Assembly (NCBI GenBank): GCA_026391355.1
Contig: JAPLDH010000012.1
Span: 1 to 64,000, forward strand
Origin: Bacteroidota bacterium
Lineage (GTDB): Bacteria; Bacteroidota; Bacteroidia; Bacteroidales; FEN-979
DNA length: 64,000 nucleotides
Direction: 5' to 3'
How positions within the stretch are numbered: position 1 is the stretch's first letter; the number at the start of each line of letters is the position of its first letter. The notes under the pieces are model-generated. The model did not search any database, had not been told where the DNA came from, and saw only the letters and a program-made list of their open reading frames with translations. Below, in pieces: positions 35,415-44,396 of this stretch. The translations under genes and the position numbers were made by a program.

Positions 35415-36008
35415 TCAGATTTTTTTCCATCTGAAGGTATTGATCATATGCTCTATATCGTTCTTCAGATAATCGATAACAGGAGCAAGCGAATCATTGT
35501 TTGGAACAAGATTGAAATACAAAGCGCCCCTTACGAAATGATGCAGGCTGTCGGTGAGGTAGAACTGACAGGTTGAAGCAGCATCTGAGCCTTTGATCTC
35601 ATATACGAGGCCATAAACTTTTTCGCTTGCATTGGCAAATTCTTTCTGGCTGATGGCGTTTGCCTTGGGAATATGCTTATTTACAAGCGTATGGGCATCC
35701 TCAAGGTAAACAGCCAGATTATTATGAACCGTTTTATAACTGATGTGCAACTGGGCATGAAATGGTTTGTAGACCAGATTGATCCAATAAGGTTCGGCAA
35801 GTTTGGAACTATCGCGGGATATCACCGCATAGGCGGGAAATTCGAATGTAAAAGGGAATGTGGTATCAAAAGCCCGGTATTCTTTTTTTGGCAGATCGAT
35901 CCTGAAATATCCACGGGGTTTGGGCATGTAATCGTTGGAACAGGAGAAGACCAGGCACATGCAAGTACCAAATAAACAGACTAAAGAAAAGACTAAAAAC
36001 TTGCGCAT
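35415..36008 (-). CDS. gldD: Gliding motility lipoprotein GldD
   Basis: A 197-residue lipoprotein with lipobox LVFSC (Cys23) and the GldD core: MPKPRGYFRIDLPKKEY, PYWINLVYKPFHAQLHISYK (split) and SDAASTCQFYLTDS. GldD is required for gliding and T9SS function in Bacteroidota. In many relatives it lies beside ssb and gldE; here ssb is the upstream neighbour and gldE is absent from the window. The spacer to ssb is an inverted repeat. Confidence 0.93.
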   Translation of the reverse strand: MRKFLVFSLVCLFGTCMCLVFSCSNDYMPKPRGYFRIDLPKKEYRAFDTTFPFTFEFPAYAVISRDSSKLAEPYWINLVYKPFHAQLHISYKTVHNNLAVYLEDAHTLVNKHIPKANAISQKEFANASEKVYGLVYEIKGSDAASTCQFYLTDSLHHFVRGALYFNLVPNNDSLAPVIDYLKNDIEHMINTFRWKKI

Positions 36009-36019
36009 GTATAAAGCTA

Positions 36020-36100
36020 ACTAACTGGCGAGCTGGTGAACTGGTGAGCTGGCGAGTTAATTTTACTCGCAAGTTCGCCAGCTCACCAGTTCACTAGTTT
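36020..36100. repeat. Inverted tandem repeats of CTGGTGA/CTGGCGA
   Basis: Left arm 36020-36060 and right arm 36066-36100 share an exact 20-nt core. Each arm is made of CTGGTGA/CTGGCGA units. The right arm reaches the ssb stop codon. Related ACTCACCA units occur at 57008-57040 and 58201-58241. Confidence 0.75.
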
Positions 36101-36527
36101 AAAACGGGAGATCATCCTCAGGTTGTGGTGCATCGCCTGATGTGTCTTCCTTTACCGTTTCAACAATTGTTTCTCCGGGACCACCTTCTTTCCGCGGACC
36201 GCCCAGCATGGTCATGTTATCTCCGATAATTTCAAAGGAATACCTTTTCTGTCCCTCCTTATCTTCCCAGTCCCGCCTGCGGATCTTCCCTTCCAGGTAA
36301 ATAGTGTTGCCCTTTTTAAGATAGCTTTCGGCAATTTCTGCCAGCCCTCTCCACAAAACGATGTTGTGCCATTCCGTATGTGTGGTTTTTTCCCCTTCCT
36401 TGTTTTTGAAAACTTCAGAAGTTGCCAGTGAAAAAGTGGCTTTTTTCACCCCATTGTCAAATTTCTGAATCTCCGGATCCTTTCCCAGATTGCCGATCAA
36501 GATCACTTTGTTAATACCTGATGCCAT
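36099..36527 (-). CDS. ssb: Single-stranded DNA-binding protein
   Basis: A 142-residue SSB: OB-fold beginning MASGINKVILIGNLGKDPE, with WHNIVLWRGLAEIAESYLKKG (split), and the acidic C-terminal tip DDLPF that recruits repair partners. The ATG at 36527 gives the standard start; an in-frame ATG at 36563 overlaps the -7 box and is unlikely. Divergent from the TMTC-like gene. Confidence 0.95.
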   Translation of the reverse strand: MASGINKVILIGNLGKDPEIQKFDNGVKKATFSLATSEVFKNKEGEKTTHTEWHNIVLWRGLAEIAESYLKKGNTIYLEGKIRRRDWEDKEGQKRYSFEIIGDNMTMLGGPRKEGGPGETIVETVKEDTSGDAPQPEDDLPF

Positions 36528-36560
36528 TTTTTTTCTTTTTTTTGTGAAAACTAGATTTAA

Positions 36561-36568
36561 CAAAAGTA
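36561..36568 (-). promoter_or_regulatory. -7 box TACTTTTG for ssb
   Basis: TACTTTTG on the minus strand, 33 bases before the ssb ATG at 36527. It argues against the upstream in-frame ATG at 36563. Confidence 0.6.
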
Positions 36569-36715
36569 CAAAATTTCTACTCTTTAAAAGAGCTTTTTAT
36601 TTGACATTAATCGGGAAATATCAGAAAGGTCATACATTTTTCTCAAAAAAATTTTTCTACTTTTAGCAGGGGAAAAAACATCCATTGGAATGTCCCCTAA
36701 AATCAAGTAATAAAC

Positions 36716-38413
36716 ATGGCAAACAGAACGAAAGAACCAAACAAAAAACCAGGTGTCAGTGTGAATGTAAAGAAAGATCCTGTAATCAGGAAAAACCTGC
36801 TCCTTCGCTATCCTTTCCTGTGGCTGATCCTGATCCCGGTTATTGTTTATATTAAAACCATCACTTTTCAGCTTACAAAACTCGATGACCAGATATTTAT
36901 CAAGGAAAATCAAATCTATAATTCGGGTTTTAAAAATATTCCGGTTTCCTTTCACCGGGGTCTGTTCAACCCAAAAGAGGACATTTATTACAGACCTCTG
37001 TTCCTGGTCGATTTTATTCTTGAGTCAAAGATTTTCGGGATCGACCCTCATGGTTATCATCTCACAAATCTTCTTTATCACATTATATCTGTTGTCCTTC
37101 TTTTTATCTTTTTCAGGAAGCTTAAAATTCCCGATGTCGATTCCTTAATCCTTACAACCCTGTTTGCTGTTCACCCTGTGCTGACCGGAGCTGTAGCATG
37201 GATCCCGGGACGGAATGACATGCTGCTGATGATCTTCTTTTTATCGGGACTGTTGTTATCGATCAGTTATACAGAGAAACCTGGCTGGATCATACTGGCA
37301 GGACAATTTATTCTTGCCCTTCTTGCCGTGTTTATAAAGGAGACAGCAATGATCATCCCCCTCATTACCCTGATCATCCTGCTGTTTTTCTTTAAACCCG
37401 GATGGAAAAGACTTTTACCCGTGATGGCTGTGTGGGTGGTTGCTGTCCTGATCTGGATCGTTGAAAGGTCGACTGCCCCTGCTGCGATGACAGGGCAATC
37501 GTTCAGGGAAATGTTCCATTCCGGCATTGCACGGATCCCTGCCATTATCCAGTATATCGGAAAGATCCTCCTCCCGGTGAACTTATCTGTCTTCCCGATC
37601 GTTGAAGACACAACCCTGGTCTGGGGCATGATCGCAACCATTGGTATCATTGCATTGCTGATCCTTTCAAAGTCATATTTCAAGCCACTGACCCTGTTCG
37701 GTATTTTCTGGTTTCTTGTTTTCCTGTTACCCGTTCTGATCGTTCCCAAATATATCAATGACCAGGTATTTGAACATCGTCTTTATATCCCCATTATCGG
37801 AATTCTACTGATCCTGAGCCAGACATCCGTCTTTAAACCGGATTTCAGCCAGGCAAAGAAATTTTTAATATACGGGATCATCATTTTGGGTTTCAGTACC
37901 TTGAGTTTTATCAGATCGGATTATTATGCTGAAGCGGTTGTATTCTGGAATAAGGCCGTAAAAGATTCTCCTCATTCGGCCACTGCAAAGATGATACTGG
38001 GTACAAAAGTGGAATCAGATAAGGATCGGGAGTGGTGGTTCCTCCAGGCTTATGCCATCGACCCAAAACTGAAAAATCTCAATTATTACCTTGGAAAGGT
38101 GATGATGGAAAAGAAAAACGATGACTCAGCAGCCATGTTCTTAAGAAGGGAGGCGAAGATCCAGCAATTGGGTGATGTATATTTTTTGCTTGCCCAGACC
38201 TCCTTTTCCTGGCAAAAGTTGGATTCTGCTGCTTACTATCTTGAGCAGGTAATCAGGGTTGAACCGGTTCATCCGCAGGCAAATTTCAACCTTGCGATGC
38301 TTTATTTTCAGCTTGGTAAAAATGATAAAGGCCACAAGGTTATCGAAAACATGAAGGTTAAAGGTATGGAGATCCCCGAGGAACTGGTGAAGGTCAATAC
38401 TCATTACAAATAG
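36716..38413 (+). CDS. TMTC-like multi-pass membrane protein with C-terminal TPRs
   Basis: A 565-residue protein with about 9-10 transmembrane helices (from about 32 to 405), then TPR-like helices (about 415-560). An early Asp-Asp pair (LDDQIF, 57-58) and RPLFLVDFI...HLTNLLYHI are features of the DUF1736/TMTC group, related to GT-C glycosyltransferases that use lipid-linked sugars. It may O-glycosylate exported proteins, which would fit the O-glycosylation known in Bacteroidota, but the substrate cannot be read from sequence. Divergent from ssb. Confidence 0.7.
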   Translation: MANRTKEPNKKPGVSVNVKKDPVIRKNLLLRYPFLWLILIPVIVYIKTITFQLTKLDDQIFIKENQIYNSGFKNIPVSFHRGLFNPKEDIYYRPLFLVDFILESKIFGIDPHGYHLTNLLYHIISVVLLFIFFRKLKIPDVDSLILTTLFAVHPVLTGAVAWIPGRNDMLLMIFFLSGLLLSISYTEKPGWIILAGQFILALLAVFIKETAMIIPLITLIILLFFFKPGWKRLLPVMAVWVVAVLIWIVERSTAPAAMTGQSFREMFHSGIARIPAIIQYIGKILLPVNLSVFPIVEDTTLVWGMIATIGIIALLILSKSYFKPLTLFGIFWFLVFLLPVLIVPKYINDQVFEHRLYIPIIGILLILSQTSVFKPDFSQAKKFLIYGIIILGFSTLSFIRSDYYAEAVVFWNKAVKDSPHSATAKMILGTKVESDKDREWWFLQAYAIDPKLKNLNYYLGKVMMEKKNDDSAAMFLRREAKIQQLGDVYFLLAQTSFSWQKLDSAAYYLEQVIRVEPVHPQANFNLAMLYFQLGKNDKGHKVIENMKVKGMEIPEELVKVNTHYK

Positions 38414-38447
38414 GAAAACAGGTCTTTGGATGCTCGCGTCCCCGAAA

Positions 38448-39695
38448 TTAGCTGAATATTGGGAGGATGATCAGTGCAGCGGACAATCCAACCAAAACCA
38501 CAACTGCACTCCACCCGATGAAATTACCAAGCGGTTTATTGACATATTCCCCCATGATCTTTTTATTATTGATCAGCAGGATCATGCTGACCAGCACGAC
38601 AGGTAAAAGCAAGCCGTTGATGATCTGGGTCCATAGCGTGATACTGATCAGTGGTGCATTTGGTATGAGAACGATGATCACTCCGAGAATAATGATCCCT
38701 GTATAGAGGATATAGAATTCCGGGGCTTCTTTCCAGCTTTTATCGATCCCCGCTTCAAAACCGAAAGCCTCACAAACAAAAAATGCGGTCGCAAGAGGAA
38801 GGATGGTCGCCGAAAAGATGGAAGCGATGAAGAGCCCGAAGGCGAAAACCTGCGATGATATCGCTCCGGCAAGGGGTTTCAGCGCCAGTGCAGCATCTTT
38901 GGCTTCATTGATCGTCACCTTGTTAATATGCAACGTCGAAGCACAGGCAACCATAATAAAGAAAGCAACAACAACCGTTGCCGTACAACCCACCACTATA
39001 TCCACTACAGAGTACTTGAAATCCTTTATTTTCAATCCTTTCTCAATGACCGATGATTGCATGTAGAACTGCATCCACGGGGCAATTGTTGTACCGACGA
39101 TCCCTATTACAAGTGAAATGGATTGTCCGTTCCAATCCATTTGTGGCCGTATTACTGCTGATTTAATTGCGTGCCAGTCAGGTTTTCCCATCAAGGCAGA
39201 TACCACATAGGTAAGCAATGAAACACTGAAAACAAGGAAAATTTTTTCTGCGATCTTATAACTCCCTTTCACCACAAGGAACCACACCATAATTGCGACG
39301 ACCGGCACGGAAATATATTTGCTCACATGGAATACCTCCATACTCCCAGCCACGCCCGCGAATTCAGTAGTCGTATTCCCGATATTTGCCAGTAACAATC
39401 CTACAAAGATAAAGAATGTAACCTTTATACCGGCATTTTCACGGATCAGGTCGGCAAGCCCTTTTCCGGTAACAATTCCCATCCTGGCATTCATCTCCTG
39501 GATTACAATAAGCACGACAAATGAAGGGATCAGCGTCCAGATCAATTTATAACCGTACAGGGCGCCTGCAATTGAATAGGTAGTGATGCCGCCGGCATCA
39601 TTATCCACACTCCCGGTGATGATACCCGGGCCGAGAATGGCAAGGAAAATCCCGAGGTTCCTGAGCCAGAGGGTTCTTCTGTGTTTCAGGGTCAT
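38448..39695 (-). CDS. NRAMP-superfamily permease lacking the DPGN metal motif
   Basis: A 415-residue permease with 11 predicted helices. The first helix carries GPGIITGSVDNDAGG, where classical NRAMPs have DPGN for manganese/iron, and helix 6 has APWMQFYMQSS rather than the usual MPH. These changes resemble the NRAMP-related magnesium transporter side of the family more than MntH, so magnesium transport is possible. Its start overlaps the stop of the MgtE-sensor-like gene by 4 bases (ATGA), implying tight coupling with it. Confidence 0.83.
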   Translation of the reverse strand: MTLKHRRTLWLRNLGIFLAILGPGIITGSVDNDAGGITTYSIAGALYGYKLIWTLIPSFVVLIVIQEMNARMGIVTGKGLADLIRENAGIKVTFFIFVGLLLANIGNTTTEFAGVAGSMEVFHVSKYISVPVVAIMVWFLVVKGSYKIAEKIFLVFSVSLLTYVVSALMGKPDWHAIKSAVIRPQMDWNGQSISLVIGIVGTTIAPWMQFYMQSSVIEKGLKIKDFKYSVVDIVVGCTATVVVAFFIMVACASTLHINKVTINEAKDAALALKPLAGAISSQVFAFGLFIASIFSATILPLATAFFVCEAFGFEAGIDKSWKEAPEFYILYTGIIILGVIIVLIPNAPLISITLWTQIINGLLLPVVLVSMILLINNKKIMGEYVNKPLGNFIGWSAVVVLVGLSAALIILPIFS

Positions 39696-40966
39696 GTTGT
39701 TTTTCTGCTGCTTAGTAAGTCATCTACAATATCTTCCACGGCTACCATTCCCTCCATCTTCATCTCCTTGTTAATTACAGGCACTGCAAGGAGGTTGTAT
39801 TTGGAAACCAATTCGGCAAGGGTATCAATTTTATCGTCATCAAAAACTGCTACTGCCTTTGTTTTGACCACATCTTTCAGCTTCTTCCCTGGATCACTGA
39901 TAATCAGTTCCCCAAGTGGGATAGAGGAGATCAGCTTTTCATTTTTATCGACTACGAAGATGGAATAGAATGTGACGGGATCAGGTTGTTGCCTGCGCAA
40001 TTCCTGGATCGTGGCAGCAACCGTCATATCTCCGCGGAAGGTCAGGAAATCGGTCGACATGATACTTCCTACCGTATTATCAGGATACTCCAGTAATTCC
40101 CTTACTTCTGCCGATGACGTTTTTTCCATTTCGTTCAACAGTTTCTCTGCTCTGTCTTCTTCCAATTCATCCAGCAGGTCGGCAACCTCATCGGCAGGCA
40201 TTTTTTCAAGTACATCGGCTAATTTCTCGACCGGCAGACTTTCGATGATCTGCAACTGGGCTTTGGGTTCCAGTTCTTCCAGTACGTCGGCGGCATGTTC
40301 TTCATCAAGGGAGGTAAATACATAAGTTCGTGAGGCGGTATCGAGTTCTTCGATGATATCGGCAAGATCCGACGGGTGTAAGGTCTGAAGCTTCGAAGAG
40401 GTTTTGGAAAGCTTGATGCTGGTATTGGAGAAATCGACCGCTTCGATATCGTCCCAGAGGATCAGCTTTACCGGGATATCAATGCCGAAAAGATTCAGGA
40501 ATTGTTGAATGGGGCCTTCTACACTCAACCTGCGTAAAAGACCGTCGATGCCAACATCAACAGCCAGCGCGTATGTACCTGAAGGAATGGAAACCAGCCT
40601 GATATCATTCATACGAACCACCTTGCTTCCATTGATATCGACGATTTGTTTATCAAGGAAGTTATCCACAAGCCACAGGACATTTGAAAGATAATCAGGG
40701 GAAAGTTCCTCTATATCATGACAGATAACTGAATGTTTGCCTTTCTTCTTTTGAATTTCAATGGCGGAAAAGTCGAGAATCCTGAAACCCTGGTCGATTT
40801 TCACCTTTATAGCAATGATCTCTGGCCGCACAGGTTTGGCTTCCCCGGTATCAATGGGGGTCAGATCGATAAGCAGATCCTTGATCCTGCCAAGAATCGT
40901 TCCATCAGAAGAATAAAGTTTCTTCCCCAGAATCTGGCTTACATAAAAAGTTGTTTGTGAAGTCAT
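39692..40966 (-). CDS. PRC-barrel / MgtE-N / CBS regulatory protein without membrane pore
   Basis: A 424-residue soluble protein. Residues about 5-90 and 95-175 are two PRC-barrel-like beta domains (LYSSDGTILGRIKDLLIDL, and VVRMNDIRLVSIP). Residues about 190-300 match the MgtE N-terminal magnesium-sensing superhelix (HPSDLADIIEELD ... MPADEVADLLDELEEDRAEKLL, split), then two CBS motifs (about 305-424). MgtE's five membrane helices are absent. Known MgtE N/CBS domains close the channel when magnesium is high; here I infer they gate the NRAMP-like permease encoded by the overlapping gene. Confidence 0.85.
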   Translation of the reverse strand: MTSQTTFYVSQILGKKLYSSDGTILGRIKDLLIDLTPIDTGEAKPVRPEIIAIKVKIDQGFRILDFSAIEIQKKKGKHSVICHDIEELSPDYLSNVLWLVDNFLDKQIVDINGSKVVRMNDIRLVSIPSGTYALAVDVGIDGLLRRLSVEGPIQQFLNLFGIDIPVKLILWDDIEAVDFSNTSIKLSKTSSKLQTLHPSDLADIIEELDTASRTYVFTSLDEEHAADVLEELEPKAQLQIIESLPVEKLADVLEKMPADEVADLLDELEEDRAEKLLNEMEKTSSAEVRELLEYPDNTVGSIMSTDFLTFRGDMTVAATIQELRRQQPDPVTFYSIFVVDKNEKLISSIPLGELIISDPGKKLKDVVKTKAVAVFDDDKIDTLAELVSKYNLLAVPVINKEMKMEGMVAVEDIVDDLLSSRKTT

Positions 40967-41121
40967 GCTTTCCTCCTTCCTTTTGCTAGACTATCCGGAA
41001 GGATGGGGGCAGCAAATCAGTGCAGGCCGGACATCGTCACGGATAGGGGGTTATGCATTCTCAATCGTTTCGCCGGTCCGTCGTCCATTTTTAATTTAAC
41101 TTGATTCGTGGCGCAAAAATA
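40967..41121 (-). promoter_or_regulatory. Long leader of the sensor/permease operon, with promoter and hairpin
   Basis: A -7 box TATTTTTG lies at 41114-41121 on the minus strand, giving a leader of about 140 bases. A stem CTATCCG (40991-40997) with CGGATAG (41040-41046), extended inside by GATG/CATC, could form. A 23-codon frame (41088 to 41017, MDDGPAKRLRMHNPLSVTMS and three more) ends inside the hairpin. This could be a leader peptide or riboswitch, but it matches no element I recognise (not the M-box or yybP-ykoY consensus). Confidence 0.4.
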
Positions 41122-41164
41122 GGAAAAGTTTGAGAAAAATGAACAGGGAGGAAAATTTTTTACA

Positions 41165-41255
41165 AGGTGAAACGGTAACACAGTAACAGAGTGACAGAGT
41201 AACAAAGTGACATAGTCTCACAGGATCACCGGACCACGTAACCACGGAGCCACGG
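41165..41255. repeat. Degenerate 10-bp tandem repeats
   Basis: Units such as AGTAACAGAGTGACAG repeat through 41170-41215, followed by ACCACGGAGCCACGG-like units. No gene is seen. The repeats lie between divergent promoters. Confidence 0.6.
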
Positions 41256-41266
41256 TAAAATATTTT

Positions 41267-41298
41267 TTTGATCTTCCGGCTATAATACGTTATTTTTG
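41267..41298 (+). promoter_or_regulatory. Promoter for the choice-of-anchor L protein
   Basis: TTTG (41267-41270), 20-base gap, TATTTTTG (41291-41298). The TTG start codon follows 32 bases later. Confidence 0.75.
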
Positions 41299-41330
41299 AC
41301 TATATTAGGGACTTTATTTATTACAACCAA

Positions 41331-44300
41331 TTGAGGTTTTTATATATACTTGTTATTTTTGCTCTTCCTTATTCATTGTTCGCCCAATTAACTGTTACTC
41401 AGGGGGCTGCAATGAATATGACGCCTTTGCAACTCGTGCAGACACAACTTGTCGGGCAGGGAATAACTATTCTGAACGCGACCTTCAATGGGTCATCAGC
41501 CACCATAAGCTCAAACCTGATCGGGTATTTTTCCGCAACCGGGGGTGCTCAGACCGAGTTAGGATTAGGTGGTGGTCTTATCCTGACATCGGGTTATGCG
41601 AATAAAGCCATAGGGCCAAATGATGTTTGCGGGGCAGGATATGGTTGGCATATTACCGGAGATCCCGATCTGACAATTATTGCAGGAGTCAATACCTGGG
41701 ATGCATGTGTTCTTGAATTTGATTTTATTCCCGAGGCAGATACGATAAGCTTCAGGTATGTCTTTGGATCTGAGGAATTTTTCTTCTGGTGCTACGATTA
41801 TAATGATCCTTTCGGATTTTTCCTCAGCGGCCCTGGTATAAACGGTACTTTTTCGAATAACAGTATCGATATTGCTATCATGGGAGGCTCCACAGACTAT
41901 ATCAATATAGACAACATCTGTTCAGATCCCAGTGTAGCATGGTGTAATTCCCCAGTCGACTGCCCTCCGAAAAATGGCGTCACTGTGCCAAGTTATGCAA
42001 ATTGCTCAACATCCCTTGGCCAGGGTCAGTACCTTCAATACAATGCTTTCTGTTATACAATGACGGCAAAGCACGACGTCATTCCCGGCCAGGTTTATCA
42101 TATCAAACTTGCTGTTGCCGACGCATTGGATTGGGTACTGGATTCGGGGGTATTCCTGGAAAAGAACAGCTTCAGCTCAAATGTGAATTTAACGGTTACG
42201 AATACTTACACTAAACCGGAACTCGCCCTGGGAAGCATTGAAGGTTGCAGCGATGCAATCGTCTCCTTTTTACTTGCTACTCCGGCCCCGCAAAACTGTA
42301 CGATCCATTACACAATTGGAGGTACCGCAATAATGGGAACCGATTATACTCCGTTGCCCGATTCAATTGTTATACCCCAGGGTCAGGACAGCGCAGCCCT
42401 CGTGATCCATGCCTTACCAGACGGGATCCCGGAAGGAATGGAAAGTGTCATCCTTGCAATTAGTTATCAATCAGGCCAGGGATTAACCAATCTTACCGAT
42501 AGCGTTCATATAATCGACCTGTCACCCGTGCAGGTATCAACGGGGAACGATATCACAACCTGCCCGGGAACGACAGTCCCACTTCATGCGAATCAAAGCG
42601 GAGGCATCGGACCATACCAGTATCTGTGGAAAAATGGAAGCACCCTTCCGGATACCAATATAACTGCATCTATGGGCACACAACAATACTGGGTCTCCAT
42701 CACTGATGGCTGTAACCAGGTGGAATCCGATACCATAATGGTCAGCGGATACCCGCCAGTCCATGTCTTTGCGGGAAATGACACAACCGTGTGTGCTGGC
42801 ATACAAGTCACCCTGAATGCTGTGAAATCCTCCGGGATCGCACCTTATCAATACCTCTGGAGCACAGGAAGTACGCAGCAAAGTATCACCGTGACGCCTC
42901 CCCCAGGGATCAACCATTTCTGGGTCAGGATTACCGACGGATGCGGTTCGGTTGCTTCAGACACTGTTACAGTAACTGTTGATCCCGGTCCGGTCATTAC
43001 CAATATCAAGCGGATCGATACGATCTGTTCAAACGGTACCACGAATATCCTTTTTACCTCGAATACAACGGGAACAACATATACCTGGACTGCAACAGGG
43101 AGTAGTCCGACAGTGACGGGCTACAGCAATGGTTCCGGGCCGGGGATCGTTCAAACCCTGGTAAACACAGGAGTTATCGTGGATACAGTGAAATATCATG
43201 TAACCCCTCAGAGGAATCAATGCTTGGGTACGCCGGTAAATTTCAAAGTGCTTGTTTATCCTGTAGCTAATGTGAATTTTTTCCCTGCTTCCCAAATTTT
43301 CTGCTCAGGATCCCAGACAGCCATCAATCTTACCTCAAATGTTGCGGGGGTCACCTTTGCATGGACAGCAACCGCAAGTTCGGGGTATGTATCCGGCTAT
43401 AGCCCCGGGAATGGCAACTATATTCAACAAACATTGAACACATCGGGATATGATCTCGATTCCGTAACCTATACCGTTACTCCCTCGTTCCGGAATTGCA
43501 CAGGAACCTTAGGAGGTGTTACCGTCAAAATCAAGCCGGTTCCGGTTGTCACCCTGATCTCCTGTGAGGACATCATCACCTCGATCAATGCAAAACCATT
43601 CCGCCTGAGAGGAGGTTCCCCGCTGAACGGGACCTGGTCAGGTCCCGGCGTAAATTCAACCACTGGAATGTTCCGGCCTAACGTTGCAGGATTTGGGGCA
43701 AAAGTCATACATTACACATATACTAACTTTTTCGGTTGTACACGCAGTAGCACAAAAACGATAACCATTACTCCCCTCCCTGTGTTCACATGTGGGCAAT
43801 TGTTCACCGATATCCGCGACAACAGGCAATATCCTACTGTTCAAATCAATTTGCAGTGCTGGTTATCCGCAAATCTGAATTATGGAACGATGATCCCTGC
43901 TGCCATCTCACAAAGGGATAATTGCATCGCCGAAAAGTATTGTTTAAACGACTTAACCGGGAACTGCCAACTGGGAACTGCTTCCTACCAATGGGACGAA
44001 CTTATTCAATACGGCGAGACCAACTCCATCCAGGGACTTTGCCCACCCGGCTGGCATTTGCCGTCCGAAACCGAATGGAATAACCTGTTTGCTGTGTACA
44101 CGAATAATGGTTTTGCCGGAAGTCCCCTGAAATACACCGGCTATTCAGGATTCGATGCATTTCTCCACGGTTCGAGTCACGAGAACAGGACGTGGGACTG
44201 GCTGAATTTTGCAACATTTTTCTGGTCATCGACGGCAGTTGACGCAAACCGGGCCTGGGCTCATGGGATGAACGAACCGGATCCGAGTGTTTCGCTTTAT

Positions 44301-44348
44301 CCGGCGTTGAGGTCGAATGCTTTTTCCGTTCGGTGTATCAAAGATTGA
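41331..44348 (+). CDS. Choice-of-anchor L / Calx-beta / PKD-like surface protein with Fib_succ_major tail
   Basis: A 1005-residue exported protein. TTG at 41331 is the likely start, since the signal peptide (MRFLYILVIFALPYSLFAQ) begins there and no suitable ATG exists. Order: choice-of-anchor L domain (about 20-280, FDFIPEADTISFRYVFGSEEF, split), Calx-beta-like (about 295-390), two Ig/PKD-type repeats (about 395-545), two PKD-like repeats (about 550-735), then a Fib_succ_major domain (about 820-1005, GLCPPGWHLPSETEWNNL and WSSTAVD). Likely a large surface adhesin or matrix protein. No T9SS type A tail is seen; the Fib_succ domain occupies the C-terminus. Confidence 0.87.
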   Translation: MRFLYILVIFALPYSLFAQLTVTQGAAMNMTPLQLVQTQLVGQGITILNATFNGSSATISSNLIGYFSATGGAQTELGLGGGLILTSGYANKAIGPNDVCGAGYGWHITGDPDLTIIAGVNTWDACVLEFDFIPEADTISFRYVFGSEEFFFWCYDYNDPFGFFLSGPGINGTFSNNSIDIAIMGGSTDYINIDNICSDPSVAWCNSPVDCPPKNGVTVPSYANCSTSLGQGQYLQYNAFCYTMTAKHDVIPGQVYHIKLAVADALDWVLDSGVFLEKNSFSSNVNLTVTNTYTKPELALGSIEGCSDAIVSFLLATPAPQNCTIHYTIGGTAIMGTDYTPLPDSIVIPQGQDSAALVIHALPDGIPEGMESVILAISYQSGQGLTNLTDSVHIIDLSPVQVSTGNDITTCPGTTVPLHANQSGGIGPYQYLWKNGSTLPDTNITASMGTQQYWVSITDGCNQVESDTIMVSGYPPVHVFAGNDTTVCAGIQVTLNAVKSSGIAPYQYLWSTGSTQQSITVTPPPGINHFWVRITDGCGSVASDTVTVTVDPGPVITNIKRIDTICSNGTTNILFTSNTTGTTYTWTATGSSPTVTGYSNGSGPGIVQTLVNTGVIVDTVKYHVTPQRNQCLGTPVNFKVLVYPVANVNFFPASQIFCSGSQTAINLTSNVAGVTFAWTATASSGYVSGYSPGNGNYIQQTLNTSGYDLDSVTYTVTPSFRNCTGTLGGVTVKIKPVPVVTLISCEDIITSINAKPFRLRGGSPLNGTWSGPGVNSTTGMFRPNVAGFGAKVIHYTYTNFFGCTRSSTKTITITPLPVFTCGQLFTDIRDNRQYPTVQINLQCWLSANLNYGTMIPAAISQRDNCIAEKYCLNDLTGNCQLGTASYQWDELIQYGETNSIQGLCPPGWHLPSETEWNNLFAVYTNNGFAGSPLKYTGYSGFDAFLHGSSHENRTWDWLNFATFFWSSTAVDANRAWAHGMNEPDPSVSLYPALRSNAFSVRCIKD

Positions 44349-44396
44349 AAATAACCTTTTGATTTTAATTGGCCACGGCTTATCATGGGTAAAAGA

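Noticed and set aside
36716-38413. Oligosaccharyltransferase assignment for the TMTC-like protein
   Set aside because: The Asp-Asp pair and TPRs fit TMTC better; the signature motifs of Stt3/PglB are not visible.
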